Source: Rhodococcus globerulus NBRC 14531
GTDB lineage: Bacteria; Actinomycetota; Actinomycetes; Mycobacteriales; Mycobacteriaceae
DNA: 64,000 nucleotides
Reading direction: 5' to 3'
Assembly: GCF_001894805.1 (NCBI RefSeq)
Contig: NZ_BCWX01000003.1
Coordinates: 434,001-498,000 of the forward strand
The position numbers and the translations under genes are program-made. Below the pieces are notes generated by a model. The model saw only the letters and a program-made list of their open reading frames with translations. It made no database searches and was not told the DNA's origin. This document shows, piece after piece, positions 44,772 to 53,568 of this stretch; positions within the stretch are counted from its first letter, which is position 1; every line of letters starts with the position of its first letter.

Positions 44772-46148
44772 TCAAGCGTTGTTGCTGGTGAGCTCTGGGT
44801 CTTGCTTCGTGAGCGTGACTGATTTCGGTTCGCCGAGTTCTGCGGTCGGCGTCCGATAGGTTTCCGGACCGCACATCGCGGCGATGGCGGAGACGACCGC
44901 AAAGCCGAGGCACATCCACGCGACCGGTGTCCAGTTGCTCTTGTCGCCTGCGGAAATCGCCTGGGCGATTGCCGGTGTGAAGCCGGCGACGAGAAGTCCG
45001 AGCATGAGGCTCACGGCCATACCGGTGTAGCGAACCTTGGCGGGGAACTGCTCCGGGAAGTACGCCGGGTAGGTGCCATTGGGCATCGCGTAGAAGATGC
45101 CGATCATGACGATTCCCGAAGCGAAAACCATGGGAACGCTTTGGGTTCCGATCGAGTGGAAGAAAACGAAGACCATCAGGCCGGCGCCGATTGCGCCGAT
45201 GACGAAGATGGGCTTGCGGCCGTAGCGATCGGACAGAATGCCGAACAGCGGCTGGGTAAGTACCGCAACGAAGTTGGCCGTGGCAATTGCCCAGAGCATC
45301 GTCGAGCGTTCGAAGCCGGATTCGACGGCGTAGGCCAGGGCAAAGACGTTGACGATGGTGTTGATCATCGCGAAGGTCGAACTCATGCTGATGCGAATCA
45401 CGGTGCGCCAGTGCGAGCGGAACATCTCGACGACGGGAATTCCTGCCGTGTTGTCCTGTTCCTTGAGCTCTTCGAATACCTCAGGCTCGTCGAGTGCGCG
45501 TCGCAGCCAGAGTGCAACGACGGTCACGATGATGCTGAGCCAGAAGGGAACTCGCCAGCCCCAGGAGTAAAGGTCTTCGTCGGGCAGGCTTGCTACCGGG
45601 ATGAATACCAGGCTCGAGATGACGATGCCGAACATGATGCCGCTCATGGTGAACGACGTGAAGAACGAACGGCGGTGATCCGGTGAGTGTTCGAGTGTCA
45701 GTGCTGAGGAGCCGGGTGATTCTCCACCCGCAGACAGGCCTTGGAGGAGGCGAAGTAAGACGAGGATGATCGGCGCTGCAATGCCGATCTGCTCGTACGT
45801 CGGCAGGCAGCCGACGACGACGGTCGCGACTCCCATGAGCAGAAGGCACGCGAGGAGTGCGTTCTTGCGACCGTAGCGGTCACCGAGGTGTCCCCACAGC
45901 ACTGCGCCGAGCGGGCGGGCGACGTAGGCCACGCCCAGGGTGCTGATGGAGAGCAGCGTGGCGGTGGAGCCTCCGCCGGGAAAGAAGATCGTGGGAAACA
46001 CCAGTGCGGCGGCGGAGCCGTAGATGAAGAAGTCGTAGTACTCGAGGGTGCTTCCGAGGAAGCCCGACACTGCGGCACGCCGAGCGTTGGAGTTCGGCTT
46101 TTCGTCGGTCCCGGTCGTGGAAACTGCGGGGGTAGGCGGAGGCGCCAT
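44772..46148 (-). CDS. MHS-family MFS transporter (shikimate/aromatic-acid type)
   Basis: 458 residues from ATG 46148 (AAGGA nearby). Twelve membrane helices and the metabolite:H+ symporter signatures '[22 protein letters not shown]', '[21 protein letters not shown]' (landmarks near residues 25-100) and '[13 protein letters not shown]' place it with ShiA, KgtP and benzoate/dicarboxylate carriers. It should import the substrate of the following catabolic operon, with shikimate or quinate the simplest guess. A perfect hairpin follows the gene. Confidence 0.87.
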   Translation of the reverse strand: MAPPPTPAVSTTGTDEKPNSNARRAAVSGFLGSTLEYYDFFIYGSAAALVFPTIFFPGGGSTATLLSISTLGVAYVARPLGAVLWGHLGDRYGRKNALLACLLLMGVATVVVGCLPTYEQIGIAAPIILVLLRLLQGLSAGGESPGSSALTLEHSPDHRRSFFTSFTMSGIMFGIVISSLVFIPVASLPDEDLYSWGWRVPFWLSIIVTVVALWLRRALDEPEVFEELKEQDNTAGIPVVEMFRSHWRTVIRISMSSTFAMINTIVNVFALAYAVESGFERSTMLWAIATANFVAVLTQPLFGILSDRYGRKPIFVIGAIGAGLMVFVFFHSIGTQSVPMVFASGIVMIGIFYAMPNGTYPAYFPEQFPAKVRYTGMAVSLMLGLLVAGFTPAIAQAISAGDKSNWTPVAWMCLGFAVVSAIAAMCGPETYRTPTAELGEPKSVTLTKQDPELTSNNA

Positions 46149-46302
46149 GGGTAGTCCTTTCGTCCCGATTGGCCGACGGTGGTGGCACGTGTCGTGATGC
46201 GTCACGCTGCGGTGACGTCCCTCACCTTTCGGCGGCTGAGACGACCTTGCCATGAAGGACTATGGCGCGTCCAACACTAAATGAGTCTCAGATAATGTCG
46301 AA

Positions 46303-47205
46303 TTACGTCTCAATCTCGGGAGTGGGGAGGATTTCCTCCGAGGTTGCGAGGGCAACTGCGAGCGCGTCAGTCATGTGACGCGGTGACCAGGCGATTCCGT
46401 GGTTCATGTACGTCGGTTCGCCGGTGAGGGGAACGAAGACGCTGCCGGGAGGGGTAATGCCGGCCATGCCAGACGGCATCAAGGCGACGCCGACTCCCGC
46501 CGCAACGAGCATCAGGATCATGTAGGGGTCGGTGATTTCCTGGACCACGCGCGGGCGGAAGTTCGCATTCATGCAGGCCCGCATTGCCGTCTCCTGCAGG
46601 GCAGAACCGGCCGACATGGGTGTGGTGACAAATCCGTCGTCGGCCAATTCGCGTAGGTCGATTTCGCTCTCGGCGGCCAACCGGTGATCGATCGGCAGTA
46701 CGACGCCAAAGGCTTCGCGGCGAATCAGGCGGGTGGACAACGGCGCCGCCGCCACCGGCAACCCGACAAACGCCAGGTCCAATGCGCCGCTCTCGAGTTG
46801 TGTCACGGCGTCTCGGGTCATGATGCGGCCCAGGAGGGTCAATTCGACCTCGGGGTACCGCTGGCGCAATGCGCGCGTCAACGGCGGCAACGCCTGGTGG
46901 TTGAGCACGCCGGTGAATCCGATCGCGACACGGCCGTACACGCCGCCGGTGGACGCGCGGGTGGCTTGACGGGCGGTTTCCATGTTTTCGAGAACGCGAT
47001 AGGCGTGTGGCAGGAAAGCGTGCCCACCGGAGGTGAGCGCGACGGTGCGAGTACTGCGCTCGAACAGTTGCACGCCGATGTTCTTCTCGAGCTTGCGAAT
47101 CATCTGGCTCAGGGGCGACTGAGCCATTTGCAGCCGTGACGCCGCGCGGCCGAAATGTAGCTCTTCCGCGACCGCGACAAACGCGTGCAACCAGCGAATT
47201 TCCAT
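46303..47205 (-). CDS. LysR-family transcriptional regulator
   Basis: 300 residues from ATG 47205. The helix-turn-helix is 'LHAFVAVAEELHFGRAASRLQMAQSPLSQMIRKLE', followed by an effector domain with 'GVYGRVAIGFTGVLNHQALPPL'. The BenM/CatM/QuiR-like pattern suits control of aromatic or hydroaromatic acid catabolism. It lies between the transporter operon (same strand, 154 nt downstream) and a divergent SDR gene. The 150-nt spacer 47206-47355 is AT-rich and holds the divergent promoters. It probably controls both directions. Confidence 0.9.
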   Translation of the reverse strand: MEIRWLHAFVAVAEELHFGRAASRLQMAQSPLSQMIRKLEKNIGVQLFERSTRTVALTSGGHAFLPHAYRVLENMETARQATRASTGGVYGRVAIGFTGVLNHQALPPLTRALRQRYPEVELTLLGRIMTRDAVTQLESGALDLAFVGLPVAAAPLSTRLIRREAFGVVLPIDHRLAAESEIDLRELADDGFVTTPMSAGSALQETAMRACMNANFRPRVVQEITDPYMILMLVAAGVGVALMPSGMAGITPPGSVFVPLTGEPTYMNHGIAWSPRHMTDALAVALATSEEILPTPEIET

Positions 47206-47355
47206 CGATGTGTCCTTCGTTGATGTCGACTGTTGATTTTGACGACTCTGCCCGACGTCATATATTCGAAAATCGTACACAGTGTGACGCAGATTATATC
47301 TATTTGTAGCTTAAATTGAGCGCTGAGCGCACATGATCTCCGGGAGACGAGACTG

Positions 47356-48048
47356 ATGCAGAGCTATCCAGAAGGTGCAGTTGCGCTGATTACCGGCGGT
47401 GCCAGCGGAATTGGTGCCGCATGTTCGAAACTATTGTCCGACAACGGTGTTCGAACAATTACCGCTGACATCGCGGAGGGAGCCGACGAACGTCTCGACG
47501 TGACCGATCCGGCTGCAGTTGGCGAGTTGCGTGCGCGCATCGGCAAGGTCGACATCTTGATCAACAGTGCCGGCATCGTGGGTCCGTCGGCGCCGCTGGT
47601 CGATGTCTCGCTCGCCGACTGGCAGCGCACATTCCGAATCAACGTGGAAGGAACCTTCCTCATGTGCCGCGCCTTTGTACCCGGCATGGCCGCATCAGGT
47701 TGGGGGCGCATTGTGAATCTGGCGAGCATTGCCGCAAAAGACGGTAATCCCAACCAGAGTGCGTACTCCGCGTCGAAAGCTGCCGTCATTGCTCTGACAA
47801 AGTCGCTGGGCAAGGAGATCGCGACAACCGGAGTCCTGGTCAACGCCGTGGCTCCGGCCGCCGTCGAAAGTCCGATGAACGCGGGCACCGACCCCGCAAT
47901 TCTCGCTCGGTCGCAGAGTCTGACGCCGATGTCGCGGATGGGGAAGTCGGACGAAATTGCCGAGCTGATCGGCTGGTTGTCCTCGACGGCGGTGAGTTAC
48001 TCGACCGGTGCGGTGTACGACGCCAGCGGAGGTCGTGCAACGTACTAG
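47356..48048 (+). CDS. Short-chain dehydrogenase/reductase
   Basis: 230 residues of the classical SDR family: 'ALITGGASGIGAACSKLL' cofactor loop, 'NSAGIVG', and the catalytic Ser-Tyr-Lys in 'VNLASIAAKDGNPNQSAYSASKAAVIALTKSL'. FabG-like, but its length and place beside a catabolic LysR favour oxidation of a hydroxyl of the cluster's substrate. The acidic residue after strand 2 ('TITADIAEG') suggests NAD rather than NADP. Divergent from LysR, thus likely a member of the same regulon as 37387-46148. Confidence 0.88.
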   Translation: MQSYPEGAVALITGGASGIGAACSKLLSDNGVRTITADIAEGADERLDVTDPAAVGELRARIGKVDILINSAGIVGPSAPLVDVSLADWQRTFRINVEGTFLMCRAFVPGMAASGWGRIVNLASIAAKDGNPNQSAYSASKAAVIALTKSLGKEIATTGVLVNAVAPAAVESPMNAGTDPAILARSQSLTPMSRMGKSDEIAELIGWLSSTAVSYSTGAVYDASGGRATY

Positions 48049-48092
48049 TGTCCAGGTGGAGATGACCGGGCACCAAGGCGAGGGGGACGTCG

Positions 48093-48944
48093 ATGGCGGG
48101 TGAACGTCTGTGGCCTGTTGCAGATCGCGCGACGCGTGTGTTCTGGCGTGTAGTCGGCCGCAAAATCGACCTGTCCGAAGATACGTGGTTGCAAGCGCCG
48201 ACAGCGGTGCGCGGTCCGGTGGAAGACAGTTGGATTCACACCGAAGCGTTGCGTATCGGTGGCACGGTTGGTGTGGGGGCAGCGGTCGAGGGTCTCCTAC
48301 CACGCATGGATGCATTGGCGGGGCCGGATTTTGATCCGTCGCGGTTGACGCCGTCCATCCGTGATTTCTACGAGCGAACCTCGACGTGGCGAATGCAGGC
48401 GTGGACACAATGGGCGCCGGGATTTGCGCCGTGGGGGTCGCTGGTCGAGCGGTTCTACGGTCGGCGCGTGCAGCAACTTGCGCTGCCCGTAAACCCGATG
48501 TCAGTTGCGTATGGCGTCGACAGTTCGATTACACGCGTAGCGGATGCCGACGGCAGGCATGCGGGTTCGGCCTGGCTGCGGACACTGCGAAAGTCAGGTG
48601 ACTATCTCTTCAGTGGGTACTACCGAATCACGTTGCTGCCGAACAGTTCTCAACCCTGTGTCCATGTCTCGTTCCCGCTGGAGTCTGGGAATGTTCAGGT
48701 GTTCCTGCACCCCGAAGTCTGCGACGACGGTTCCCTGCTACTCACCTCGGGGCAAGGAGAATTCGGGGACATAGGGGCATACGTCACTGTCGTGGAGAAT
48801 GGAAAGGTCTATGCGGCAAGGATTCCGATCCATGAGCGATTCCACGTGTTCGAAGACTCGGAAGGTGTTCTGCGAACCGATCACGAATTGCGTCTGTGGC
48901 GCGCCCGGGCCATGGCGTTGCATTATCGGATGGATCCTCGATAG
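48093..48944 (+). CDS. Uncharacterised actinobacterial protein
   Basis: 283 residues; ATG 48093 has a GAGGGGG ribosome site. I recognise no characterised domain. The N-terminal third is helical ('LWPVADRATRVFWRVVGRK'), the middle is rich in Trp ('WRMQAWTQWAPGFAPWG'), and the last about 130 residues alternate as beta strands ('DYLFSGYYRITLLPNSSQPCVHVSFPLESGNVQVFLHPE'), suggesting a beta-barrel or lipocalin-like fold. No signal peptide or membrane segment is evident. It starts 45 nt after the SDR gene in the same direction, so it could be co-transcribed. Confidence 0.7.
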   Translation: MAGERLWPVADRATRVFWRVVGRKIDLSEDTWLQAPTAVRGPVEDSWIHTEALRIGGTVGVGAAVEGLLPRMDALAGPDFDPSRLTPSIRDFYERTSTWRMQAWTQWAPGFAPWGSLVERFYGRRVQQLALPVNPMSVAYGVDSSITRVADADGRHAGSAWLRTLRKSGDYLFSGYYRITLLPNSSQPCVHVSFPLESGNVQVFLHPEVCDDGSLLLTSGQGEFGDIGAYVTVVENGKVYAARIPIHERFHVFEDSEGVLRTDHELRLWRARAMALHYRMDPR

Positions 48945-49082
48945 GCGGTGGGGGAGTAGGGTGCCATCTCTCGTTTGATCAATACTCCTGGCTACAAGCA
49001 ATATTCGGCCGAATGTGCCCGAAATATTCCTTGAATCGAAAAGGTGTTCGAGTATACTTGAGTCAAGGGTGGGGATGCTCTG

Positions 49083-50453
49083 ATGACTACGGTGAACGAT
49101 TTTGTTTCGGTGGGGGATGTTGTCGCTGGTTCCGCGACGGGTGTGCGTGGCATGTTGTGGCGGTTGCGTCCGGCCGAGGTTCGGGACGTTGCCGTCTGTG
49201 CATCGGCGGAAATTCTTCGGCTGGAAGCGATTCGGGTTGCCGCAGTAGACGAGTTGGCGCTCAATCCTGATGAGCAGGTGCTGTGCTACCGCGGTGTTGG
49301 TCGCTGGTTGGCGGCGAACACGATGCTGCAGAACGCAGCCGGTAACAAAATCGCTGCTCTCGGTGCCGCACTGCGGGTATTCCCGGATATAACTGTCCAA
49401 TTCGAGGCCGGCGATCTCTCGCTCGATCATGCGGCAATAATCGTCGCGTTCTGTGAATCTCCACCAAAAGGAATGCCGGACAGGGCGTTACCGTCCTGTA
49501 TGAAGACTCTTCTCGCTGCGGCATCCGGTGTGGAGGCGACCACCATCAAACTCCGCTATGCGATTGCAGTTCTGGAGCGGATCTTCGAATCCGACGACAC
49601 CCCGCCCGGTGAGGACGACGATCTCAACGTCTTGCGGATTTCGCCGACGTTGAACGGTCGGGTCGCGATCAAGGGTGATTTCGACGCGTTGACCGGCGAA
49701 ATGATGTTATCGGCCCTTTCGGGGTTGTCGATGCCGAAACCGGCTGCCGACGGAACCCCGGATCAGCGATCAGCTGCCAAACGAACCGCCGACGCCTTCA
49801 CAGAACTGATTCGCCGGTACCTCGACAATGCCATGACCGGTGTTGATGGTGGTCAGCGTCCGCATGTGAATGTGCATATCACCGCGAAAGATCTTGCCGA
49901 GCATCGCGAATGCGCGACCATGCGCAGCGAAACCGCATCGGATGATGGCGAGTTCTACGGCAGTGCCTTCGATGACGACGAGCCTGATGTCGAGGATCTT
50001 GATGTCGGGTACATGCCGTGGATGGGACCGCTCAGTGTGAGCCTGACCCGGATGCTTGCGTGCGACTGCATGCTCTCCACCGTCCTGATGGACGGCAACG
50101 GTGCACCGCTCGATGCAACGCCGCACAAACGCCTCGTCACACCGGAACAACGCACCGCACTGATTGCCCGGGACAAAGGCTGCGCCTTCCCCAACTGCGA
50201 TGCCGTACCGGCGTGGTGCGACGCGCACCATATACAACCCTGGTCAACCGGCGGACTGACGGTGATGGACAACCTCACCCTCCTCTGCCGTAGCCACCAC
50301 CGGTTGATTCACAGCACCAGCGGATTCCGCGGAATCTGGGAAATCAAAATGGGCACCGATCACAAACCCTGGTTCATCCCACCAGCCGCGATCGACCCGA
50401 AACAACGACGCCGCCGCTCCACCACCCGCCAAGGACCAGTCCACCGAGACTGA
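49083..50453 (+). CDS. DUF222 / HNH endonuclease-domain protein
   Basis: 456 residues. The N-terminal about 330 residues are the helical DUF222 domain, and the C-terminus carries an HNH motif: 'LIARDKGCAFPNC...WCDAHHIQPWSTGG', 'NLTLLCRSHHRLIH', with Zn-type Cys and paired His. This 13E12-like family is multicopy in Mycobacterium and Rhodococcus, of unknown role and sometimes repeat-associated. It stands alone, with a 138-nt AT-rich spacer upstream (48945-49082) containing a TATACT element. No flanking repeats of an insertion sequence were found. Confidence 0.88.
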   Translation: MTTVNDFVSVGDVVAGSATGVRGMLWRLRPAEVRDVAVCASAEILRLEAIRVAAVDELALNPDEQVLCYRGVGRWLAANTMLQNAAGNKIAALGAALRVFPDITVQFEAGDLSLDHAAIIVAFCESPPKGMPDRALPSCMKTLLAAASGVEATTIKLRYAIAVLERIFESDDTPPGEDDDLNVLRISPTLNGRVAIKGDFDALTGEMMLSALSGLSMPKPAADGTPDQRSAAKRTADAFTELIRRYLDNAMTGVDGGQRPHVNVHITAKDLAEHRECATMRSETASDDGEFYGSAFDDDEPDVEDLDVGYMPWMGPLSVSLTRMLACDCMLSTVLMDGNGAPLDATPHKRLVTPEQRTALIARDKGCAFPNCDAVPAWCDAHHIQPWSTGGLTVMDNLTLLCRSHHRLIHSTSGFRGIWEIKMGTDHKPWFIPPAAIDPKQRRRRSTTRQGPVHRD

Positions 50454-50602
50454 AAACGGTTCCACCGGAAGTGAATACCGTGTGAGAGCTTCGCATCACC
50501 AGCTAGCCGGTGCGAAGCCAACACGCATGCGCGGGTTCGGGTATCTGTTTCTTGGTTCTCGGGTTCTTGATCGCGCGAACGGCTGACGATTCATTTTCCT
50601 GC

Positions 50603-50632
50603 GTGGCAGTGTGGACAGTGGCAGTGTGGACA
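50603..50632. repeat. Tandem 15-bp duplication upstream of crotonase gene
   Basis: GTGGCAGTGTGGACA occurs twice head to tail in the 214-nt spacer 50454-50667, 36 nt before the crotonase start. The spacer shows nothing else clear. It probably arose by replication slippage. It could alter promoter spacing. Confidence 0.85.
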
Positions 50633-50667
50633 GAGGGATACTGTCCGCCGATAGTGAGGAAAGCACA

Positions 50668-51492
50668 GTGACCGACTCGGATCGCCCACACGGCGATGTT
50701 TATGTAGCGCGCGAGGGTGGCGTCACTACCATCGTCATGAATCGTCCCGACCGAAAGAATGCCGTCGACGGGCCGATGGCCGCGCAGCTGCGTGACGCAT
50801 TTCTGGACTTCGAAGCCGATGATACTGCGCACGTCGCAATACTCTGGGGCGCCGGTGGAACATTCTGCGCCGGAGCAGATCTGACGGCAGTGAATGATCC
50901 GTCGCGCTTGCATGAACTCGACCCGGAAGGCGGCGGAACGGGGCCGATGGGTCCGAGTCGGCTGGCGCTTTCGAAACCGCTGATCGCTGCTGTCAGTGGA
51001 TATGCGGTAGCCGGTGGCCTGGAATTGTCCTTGCTGGCCGATCTGCGAGTCTGTGAGGAAAACTCGGTCTTCGGTGTTTTCTGTCGGCGCTGGGGAGTGC
51101 CCTTGATCGACGGCGGAACCGTGCGATTGCCACGCATAGTGGGACAAGGCCGCGCACTCGACATGATCCTGACGGGGCGGCCCGTCGACGCCCAGGAAGC
51201 GCTTTCGTTCGGGCTGGTGAATCGTGTTGTTCCGGTGGGTGACTCCTTGGCAGCAGCGCAAGAACTGGCGCAGCAGCTCACTGCGTTTCCGCAGCTGTGC
51301 ATGCTGGCGGACCGGGTGTCGGCGTACCGGTCATTCGACCTTCCGCTCGCGGAAGCGCTGCGAGCGGAAGGTGCTGCTGGTAGTCCGATTGTCGCTGCCG
51401 AAGGTGCGCGCGGAGCGGCGGCCTTTGCTGCCGGGGCGGGACGGCACGGACGGTTCGAGAACGACACTCAGCAAAACGACACTCAGCAATAA
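50668..51492 (+). CDS. Enoyl-CoA hydratase/isomerase (crotonase family)
   Basis: 274 residues from GTG 50668 ('VTDSDRPHGDVYVARE'), preceded by GAGGAAAG. Crotonase landmarks are 'TTIVMNRPDRKNAVDGPM', the oxyanion-hole 'ILWGAGGTFCAGADLTAV' and 'AVSGYAVAGGLELSLLADLRV'. The two catalytic Glu positions of true hydratases are not both evident ('VFCRRWGVPLIDGGTVRLPRIVG'), so isomerase or another crotonase activity is possible. The C-terminus is a duplicated NDTQQ-NDTQQ tail. It is convergent with pcaF; a direct role in the beta-ketoadipate pathway is not required. Confidence 0.87.
   Translation: MTDSDRPHGDVYVAREGGVTTIVMNRPDRKNAVDGPMAAQLRDAFLDFEADDTAHVAILWGAGGTFCAGADLTAVNDPSRLHELDPEGGGTGPMGPSRLALSKPLIAAVSGYAVAGGLELSLLADLRVCEENSVFGVFCRRWGVPLIDGGTVRLPRIVGQGRALDMILTGRPVDAQEALSFGLVNRVVPVGDSLAAAQELAQQLTAFPQLCMLADRVSAYRSFDLPLAEALRAEGAAGSPIVAAEGARGAAAFAAGAGRHGRFENDTQQNDTQQ
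51460..51489 (+). repeat. Tandem 15-bp duplication at crotonase 3' end
   Basis: AACGACACTCAGCAA is repeated twice in frame, giving the C-terminal NDTQQ-NDTQQ. Together with the 15-bp tandem pair before the gene, the same gene carries a slippage-type duplication at each end. Confidence 0.85.
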
Positions 51493-51506
51493 GTGCCGCG
51501 CGATTC

Positions 51507-52718
51507 TCAGCTGAGGCGTTCGAACACGGCAGCCAGTCCCTGGCCGCCGCCTATGCACATGGTTTCGAGGCCGTAGCGGGCTTCCCGTCGATCCATTTCG
51601 CGCAGCAGGGTGGCGAGGATTCGTCCGCCGGTCGCACCTACGGGGTGACCGAGCGAGATGCCGGAGCCGTTGGGGTTGATGCGGGGGTCGTCGGCTTCGA
51701 GTTTCCAGGTGCGCAGAACTGCAAGTGCCTGTGCGGCAAAGGCTTCGTTGAGTTCGATGACGTCCATGTCTGCCAAGGTGAGGCCGAGGCGGCCAAGTGC
51801 CTTCTCGGACGCCGGAACGGGGCCGATGCCCATGGTGCGGGGTGGAACACCGGCAACACTCCAACTGGCAAGGCGGGCAAGGGGACGCAGGCCGAGCGCC
51901 TGGGCCTTCTCGGCGGTCGTGACGATGGCGAGTGCCGCGCCGTCGTTCTGGCCGCTGGCGTTGCCGGCGGTGACTGTGGAGTCGGGATCGATCTTGCCGC
52001 GCATGGGGCGAAGGCGGGCAAGGGATTCCATCGAGGTGTCGGCGCGCGGATGCTCGTCGGTGTCGACGAGGAGTGCGTCGCCCTTGCGCTGGGGTACGGA
52101 GACCGGAACGATTTCCTGGGCGAAGATGCCATTCTTCTGGGCGGCGACTGCGCGCTGATGAGACTGCACGGCTAATGCGTCCTGATCCTCGCGGCTGATG
52201 GAGAACTCTGCCCGCAAGTTCTCTGCGGTTTCGATCATGCCTCCGGGAACCGGGAAATCGCGGCCGCCGGCAGTGACACGGGCGCGGGCCAGACGATCAC
52301 TGAGCGCCACGGCTTCACCTTTGACGCCCCAACGCATTCCGGTGGCGTAGAACTCGGCCGCACTCATGGACTCGGCGCCGCCGGCGAGAACCAGATCGCT
52401 GCCGCCGGACTGAACCTGCATGACTGCCGCGATGATCGCCTGCAAACCGGATCCGCAGCGCCGATCCACCTGCATGCCGGGGACATCGATGCCGAGTCCG
52501 GCATTGAGCGCGGCAATGCGGCCGATGGCCGGGGCCTCACCGCTCGGGGATGCCTGCCCCAAGATCACGTCGTCCACATCGGAACCGGAAATTCCGGTGC
52601 GCGAGACGAGTTCGGTGATGAGGGTGGAAGCGAGGTCTTCCGGTGCGATGTCGCGGAAGACACCGCCGAAGCGGCCTACCGGTGTGCGGAGCGGTTCGCA
52701 GATGACGACGTCAGGCAT
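51507..52718 (-). CDS. pcaF: Beta-ketoadipyl-CoA thiolase
   Basis: 403 residues of the thiolase family: nucleophile Cys in 'QVDRRCGSGLQAIIAA' (about 90), 'NEAFAAQALAVL', 'GSGISLGHPVGATGGR' and second active Cys in 'MCIGGGQGLAAVFE'. It cleaves 3-oxoadipyl-CoA to succinyl-CoA and acetyl-CoA. Sequence alone would allow a generic acetyl-CoA acetyltransferase, but its position at the end of pcaHGBLRF, the order known from Rhodococcus opacus 1CP, identifies it as PcaF. It begins 25 nt after pcaR. Confidence 0.9.
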   Translation of the reverse strand: MPDVVICEPLRTPVGRFGGVFRDIAPEDLASTLITELVSRTGISGSDVDDVILGQASPSGEAPAIGRIAALNAGLGIDVPGMQVDRRCGSGLQAIIAAVMQVQSGGSDLVLAGGAESMSAAEFYATGMRWGVKGEAVALSDRLARARVTAGGRDFPVPGGMIETAENLRAEFSISREDQDALAVQSHQRAVAAQKNGIFAQEIVPVSVPQRKGDALLVDTDEHPRADTSMESLARLRPMRGKIDPDSTVTAGNASGQNDGAALAIVTTAEKAQALGLRPLARLASWSVAGVPPRTMGIGPVPASEKALGRLGLTLADMDVIELNEAFAAQALAVLRTWKLEADDPRINPNGSGISLGHPVGATGGRILATLLREMDRREARYGLETMCIGGGQGLAAVFERLS

Positions 52719-52743
52719 AAGTTCTTCCTTGGAGTGGGCTCGA

Positions 52744-53568
52744 TCAGCGCGTAGCAGCCGAGTGATTGTTCGAGGATTGAGTACGGCCGAGATCGGCGGA
52801 AATCGCGTCGGCGGTGGCTATCGCAGCCGGAACAAGTTCAGCGAGAACCGCTTCGGTGCTGTAGCGGGCAGCCTGGGTGGAAATATTCACCGCGGCAACC
52901 ACGGCGCCGTTGGCATCGCGAATCGGTGCTGCGAGCGATCGCAACCCCTCTTCGAGCTCCTGATCGACCACTGAGTAACCGTCGGCGCGAATCTTGTCGA
53001 GTTCGGCCCGTAGTTCTTCGGGAGTCGAGATGGTCTTGCCCGTGAGACGTGTGAACGAGACTCGGGACAGGTACTGCTCGAGTGCGTCGTCTTGCAGACC
53101 GGCGAGCAGCACTCGCCCCATGGACGTTGCGTACGCCGGAAAGCGAGTGCCGATGGTGATGGAAACCGTCATGATGCGGCTGACCGGTACGCGGGCGACG
53201 TACACGACGTCGTCGCCGTCGAGGATGGAGACCGAGGTGGATTCCCGGACCTTGGCAGACAGCGCCTCCAGATGCGGTCCCGCGAGCTCGGGCAGCGACA
53301 GGCTGGACAGGTAGCTGTACCCGAGTTCGAGAACGCGTGGAGTCAGCCAGAACACCGAACCATCCGTACGTACGTATTGGAGCTCCACCAGAGTGAGCAG
53401 AAACCGACGCGCTGTGGCACGCGTGAGATCGGTGGTCCGGGCGACTTCACTGAGCGTGCGCCGGGGGTGCTCGCCATCAAACGCCTTGATGACGGACAGT
53501 CCGCGGGCCAGCGACTGCACGTAGTCGGGTGACGGCCCCGGCGACTGGTCGCTGTTGGTTTCGCTCAT
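52744..53568 (-). CDS. pcaR: IclR-family regulator of the pca genes
   Basis: 274 residues: winged helix-turn-helix 'VIKAFDGEHPRRTLSEVARTTDLTRATARRFLLTLV' and an IclR effector domain ('TSVSILDGDDVVYVARVPVSRIM', 'GYSVVDQELEEGLRSLAAPIRD'). PcaR/PcaU/PobR regulators of this family sense beta-ketoadipate or protocatechuate and activate pca operons. It sits inside the operon (overlap with pcaL, 25 nt before pcaF). Candidate operators lie in the pcaH-pcaI divergent spacer. Confidence 0.92.
   Translation of the reverse strand: MSETNSDQSPGPSPDYVQSLARGLSVIKAFDGEHPRRTLSEVARTTDLTRATARRFLLTLVELQYVRTDGSVFWLTPRVLELGYSYLSSLSLPELAGPHLEALSAKVRESTSVSILDGDDVVYVARVPVSRIMTVSITIGTRFPAYATSMGRVLLAGLQDDALEQYLSRVSFTRLTGKTISTPEELRAELDKIRADGYSVVDQELEEGLRSLAAPIRDANGAVVAAVNISTQAARYSTEAVLAELVPAAIATADAISADLGRTQSSNNHSAATR

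Noticed and set aside
49083-50453. Mobile element or homing nuclease
   Set aside because: The HNH motif is real, but no terminal repeats, target duplication or transposase/recombinase were seen around it.
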